From: an uncultured Myxococcales bacterium
GTDB taxonomy: Bacteria; Myxococcota_A; Polyangia; Polyangiales; Polyangiaceae
Length of the DNA: 55,566 bases
Reading direction: 5' to 3'
NCBI GenBank assembly: GCA_937902985.1
Contig: CALFNG010000104.1
Location: 1-55,566, forward strand
The notes under the pieces were generated by a model. The model ran no database searches. It worked only from the letters and a program-made list of their open reading frames with translations, and was not told the DNA's origin. This document shows, one piece after another, positions 55,172 through 55,566 of this stretch. How positions within the stretch are numbered: the first letter of the stretch is position 1; each line of letters starts with the position of its first letter. A program made the translations under genes and the position numbers.

Positions 55172-55566
55172 GATCGCGAGCTTCCCGGCTCGGCTCGGCG
55201 TTTGCCGCGTTCGCTGCCCTCGCGGCGTGCGCCGGCCCGCCTGCACGCACGCCGGCCGTCGCGCGCGAAGCGCTCCCGCACGCCTTCGCCGAGGCCTTCC
55301 GCATCGACGCGACGGGCGCGCCCCACGACGCGGTGAAGGCGTACCTGGAGGTCACCCGCGCGGCCGCGCCGGCCGACGGCGATCCGTGGCAGGTAGCGAC
55401 CCTCGAAGCCTCCATCGACGCCCTCGACGCTCGGTTCATGCCTTCCCTCGGTTCCGGCGCCCGCGACGCAGCGCTCGCGTACCGCACGATCGACGCGCCC
55501 GCGATCGCCGACGGCCTCGGGCACGCGGCCGACGAGGCCCGAGGTCCGTTCGCGCGGGGCCTGCTC
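55168..55566 (+). CDS. Lipoprotein, start of gene (3' partial)
   Basis: ATG 55168 overlaps the TGA of the DUF3857 gene (ATGA), so the two are translationally coupled. The visible 133 residues begin with a signal (SAFAAFAALAAC, lipobox Cys at about residue 21), then Ala/Asp-rich helices (EALPHAFAEAFRIDATGAPHDAVKAYLEVTRAAAPADG) of TPR-like look. The frame is open to the window end with no stop. In related genomes such genes encode long TPR/DUF3857-associated lipoproteins; the family here cannot be fixed from the fragment. Confidence 0.75.
   Translation, partial: MRSRASRLGSAFAAFAALAACAGPPARTPAVAREALPHAFAEAFRIDATGAPHDAVKAYLEVTRAAAPADGDPWQVATLEASIDALDARFMPSLGSGARDAALAYRTIDAPAIADGLGHAADEARGPFARGLL

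Overview
The window is very GC-rich throughout, with the codon-position bias of a large-genome soil bacterium. Its content points to Myxococcota, most likely the class Polyangia. The signs are eukaryote-like Ser/Thr kinases (one with a TPR/ATPase-type tail), a PEGA-like protein coupled to a Cys-rich lipoprotein, many lipoproteins, PilZ and NtrC regulators, and a Wzx/Wzy exopolysaccharide locus with a helix-less Wza beside an outer-membrane barrel gene, as in Myxococcus xanthus. The taxonomic call is inference; there is no rRNA or marker set here.

Region 1 (1-5650) holds the C-terminal part of a multidomain kinase-type protein, a bacterial caleosin-like protein (heme/EF-hand peroxygenase family, best known from plants and fungi), and a minus-strand set of a membrane-anchored Ser/Thr kinase, a PEGA-like two-TM protein and a Cys-rich lipoprotein whose start overlaps the previous stop by 4 nt.

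Region 2 (5800-28540, all minus strand) is a large exopolysaccharide cluster. In transcription order it carries PilZ, a polyprenyl-phosphate sugar transferase (WbaP/EpsZ type), a single-domain response regulator, a GT2, a short Wza without the outer-membrane helix, a beta-barrel (Wzp/EpsX-like candidate), a Wzc/Wzz co-polymerase, a BY-kinase-like protein without a P-loop, a GH44 lipoprotein, a WecG/TagA transferase, an OafA-type acyltransferase, a GT4, a Wzy-like polymerase, a small membrane protein, a Wzx flippase, a GT-C transferase, a GH9 lipoprotein, a broken ATP-grasp gene and a hexapeptide acetyltransferase. Two surface glycanases inside the locus suggest a polymer with beta-linked, cellulose- or xyloglucan-like segments that is trimmed by its own enzymes.

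Region 3 (28540-45125) contains housekeeping and stress genes: an uncharacterised 716-residue protein, a membrane metallopeptidase-like/TPR protein, Lon protease, a lipoprotein, exonuclease III, TsaB (with a Leu-Asp-Arg repeat), a short-chain dehydrogenase, a MoxR ATPase, a small protein, an M1 aminopeptidase lipoprotein and an NtrC-type regulator coupled to it by a GTGA overlap.

Region 4 (45125-55566) starts with a 960-bp convergent gap filled by about 42-bp repeats. It continues with HemD, tRNA-Leu(UAA) with a decayed tyrosine-recombinase C-terminus abutting it, histidine ammonia-lyase, a divergent radical-SAM protein with the architecture of archaeal tetraether lipid synthase (Tes), a 1290-residue DUF3857/transglutaminase-like protein and the start of another lipoprotein.

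Short tandem arrays recur in or beside genes: 9-mer x6 at 27911, 8-mer x13 at 28650, 30-mer x3 at 30525, 9-mer x6 in tsaB, and about 42-mer x6 at 45356. Functions were assigned by reading motifs in the translations; no database search was run.
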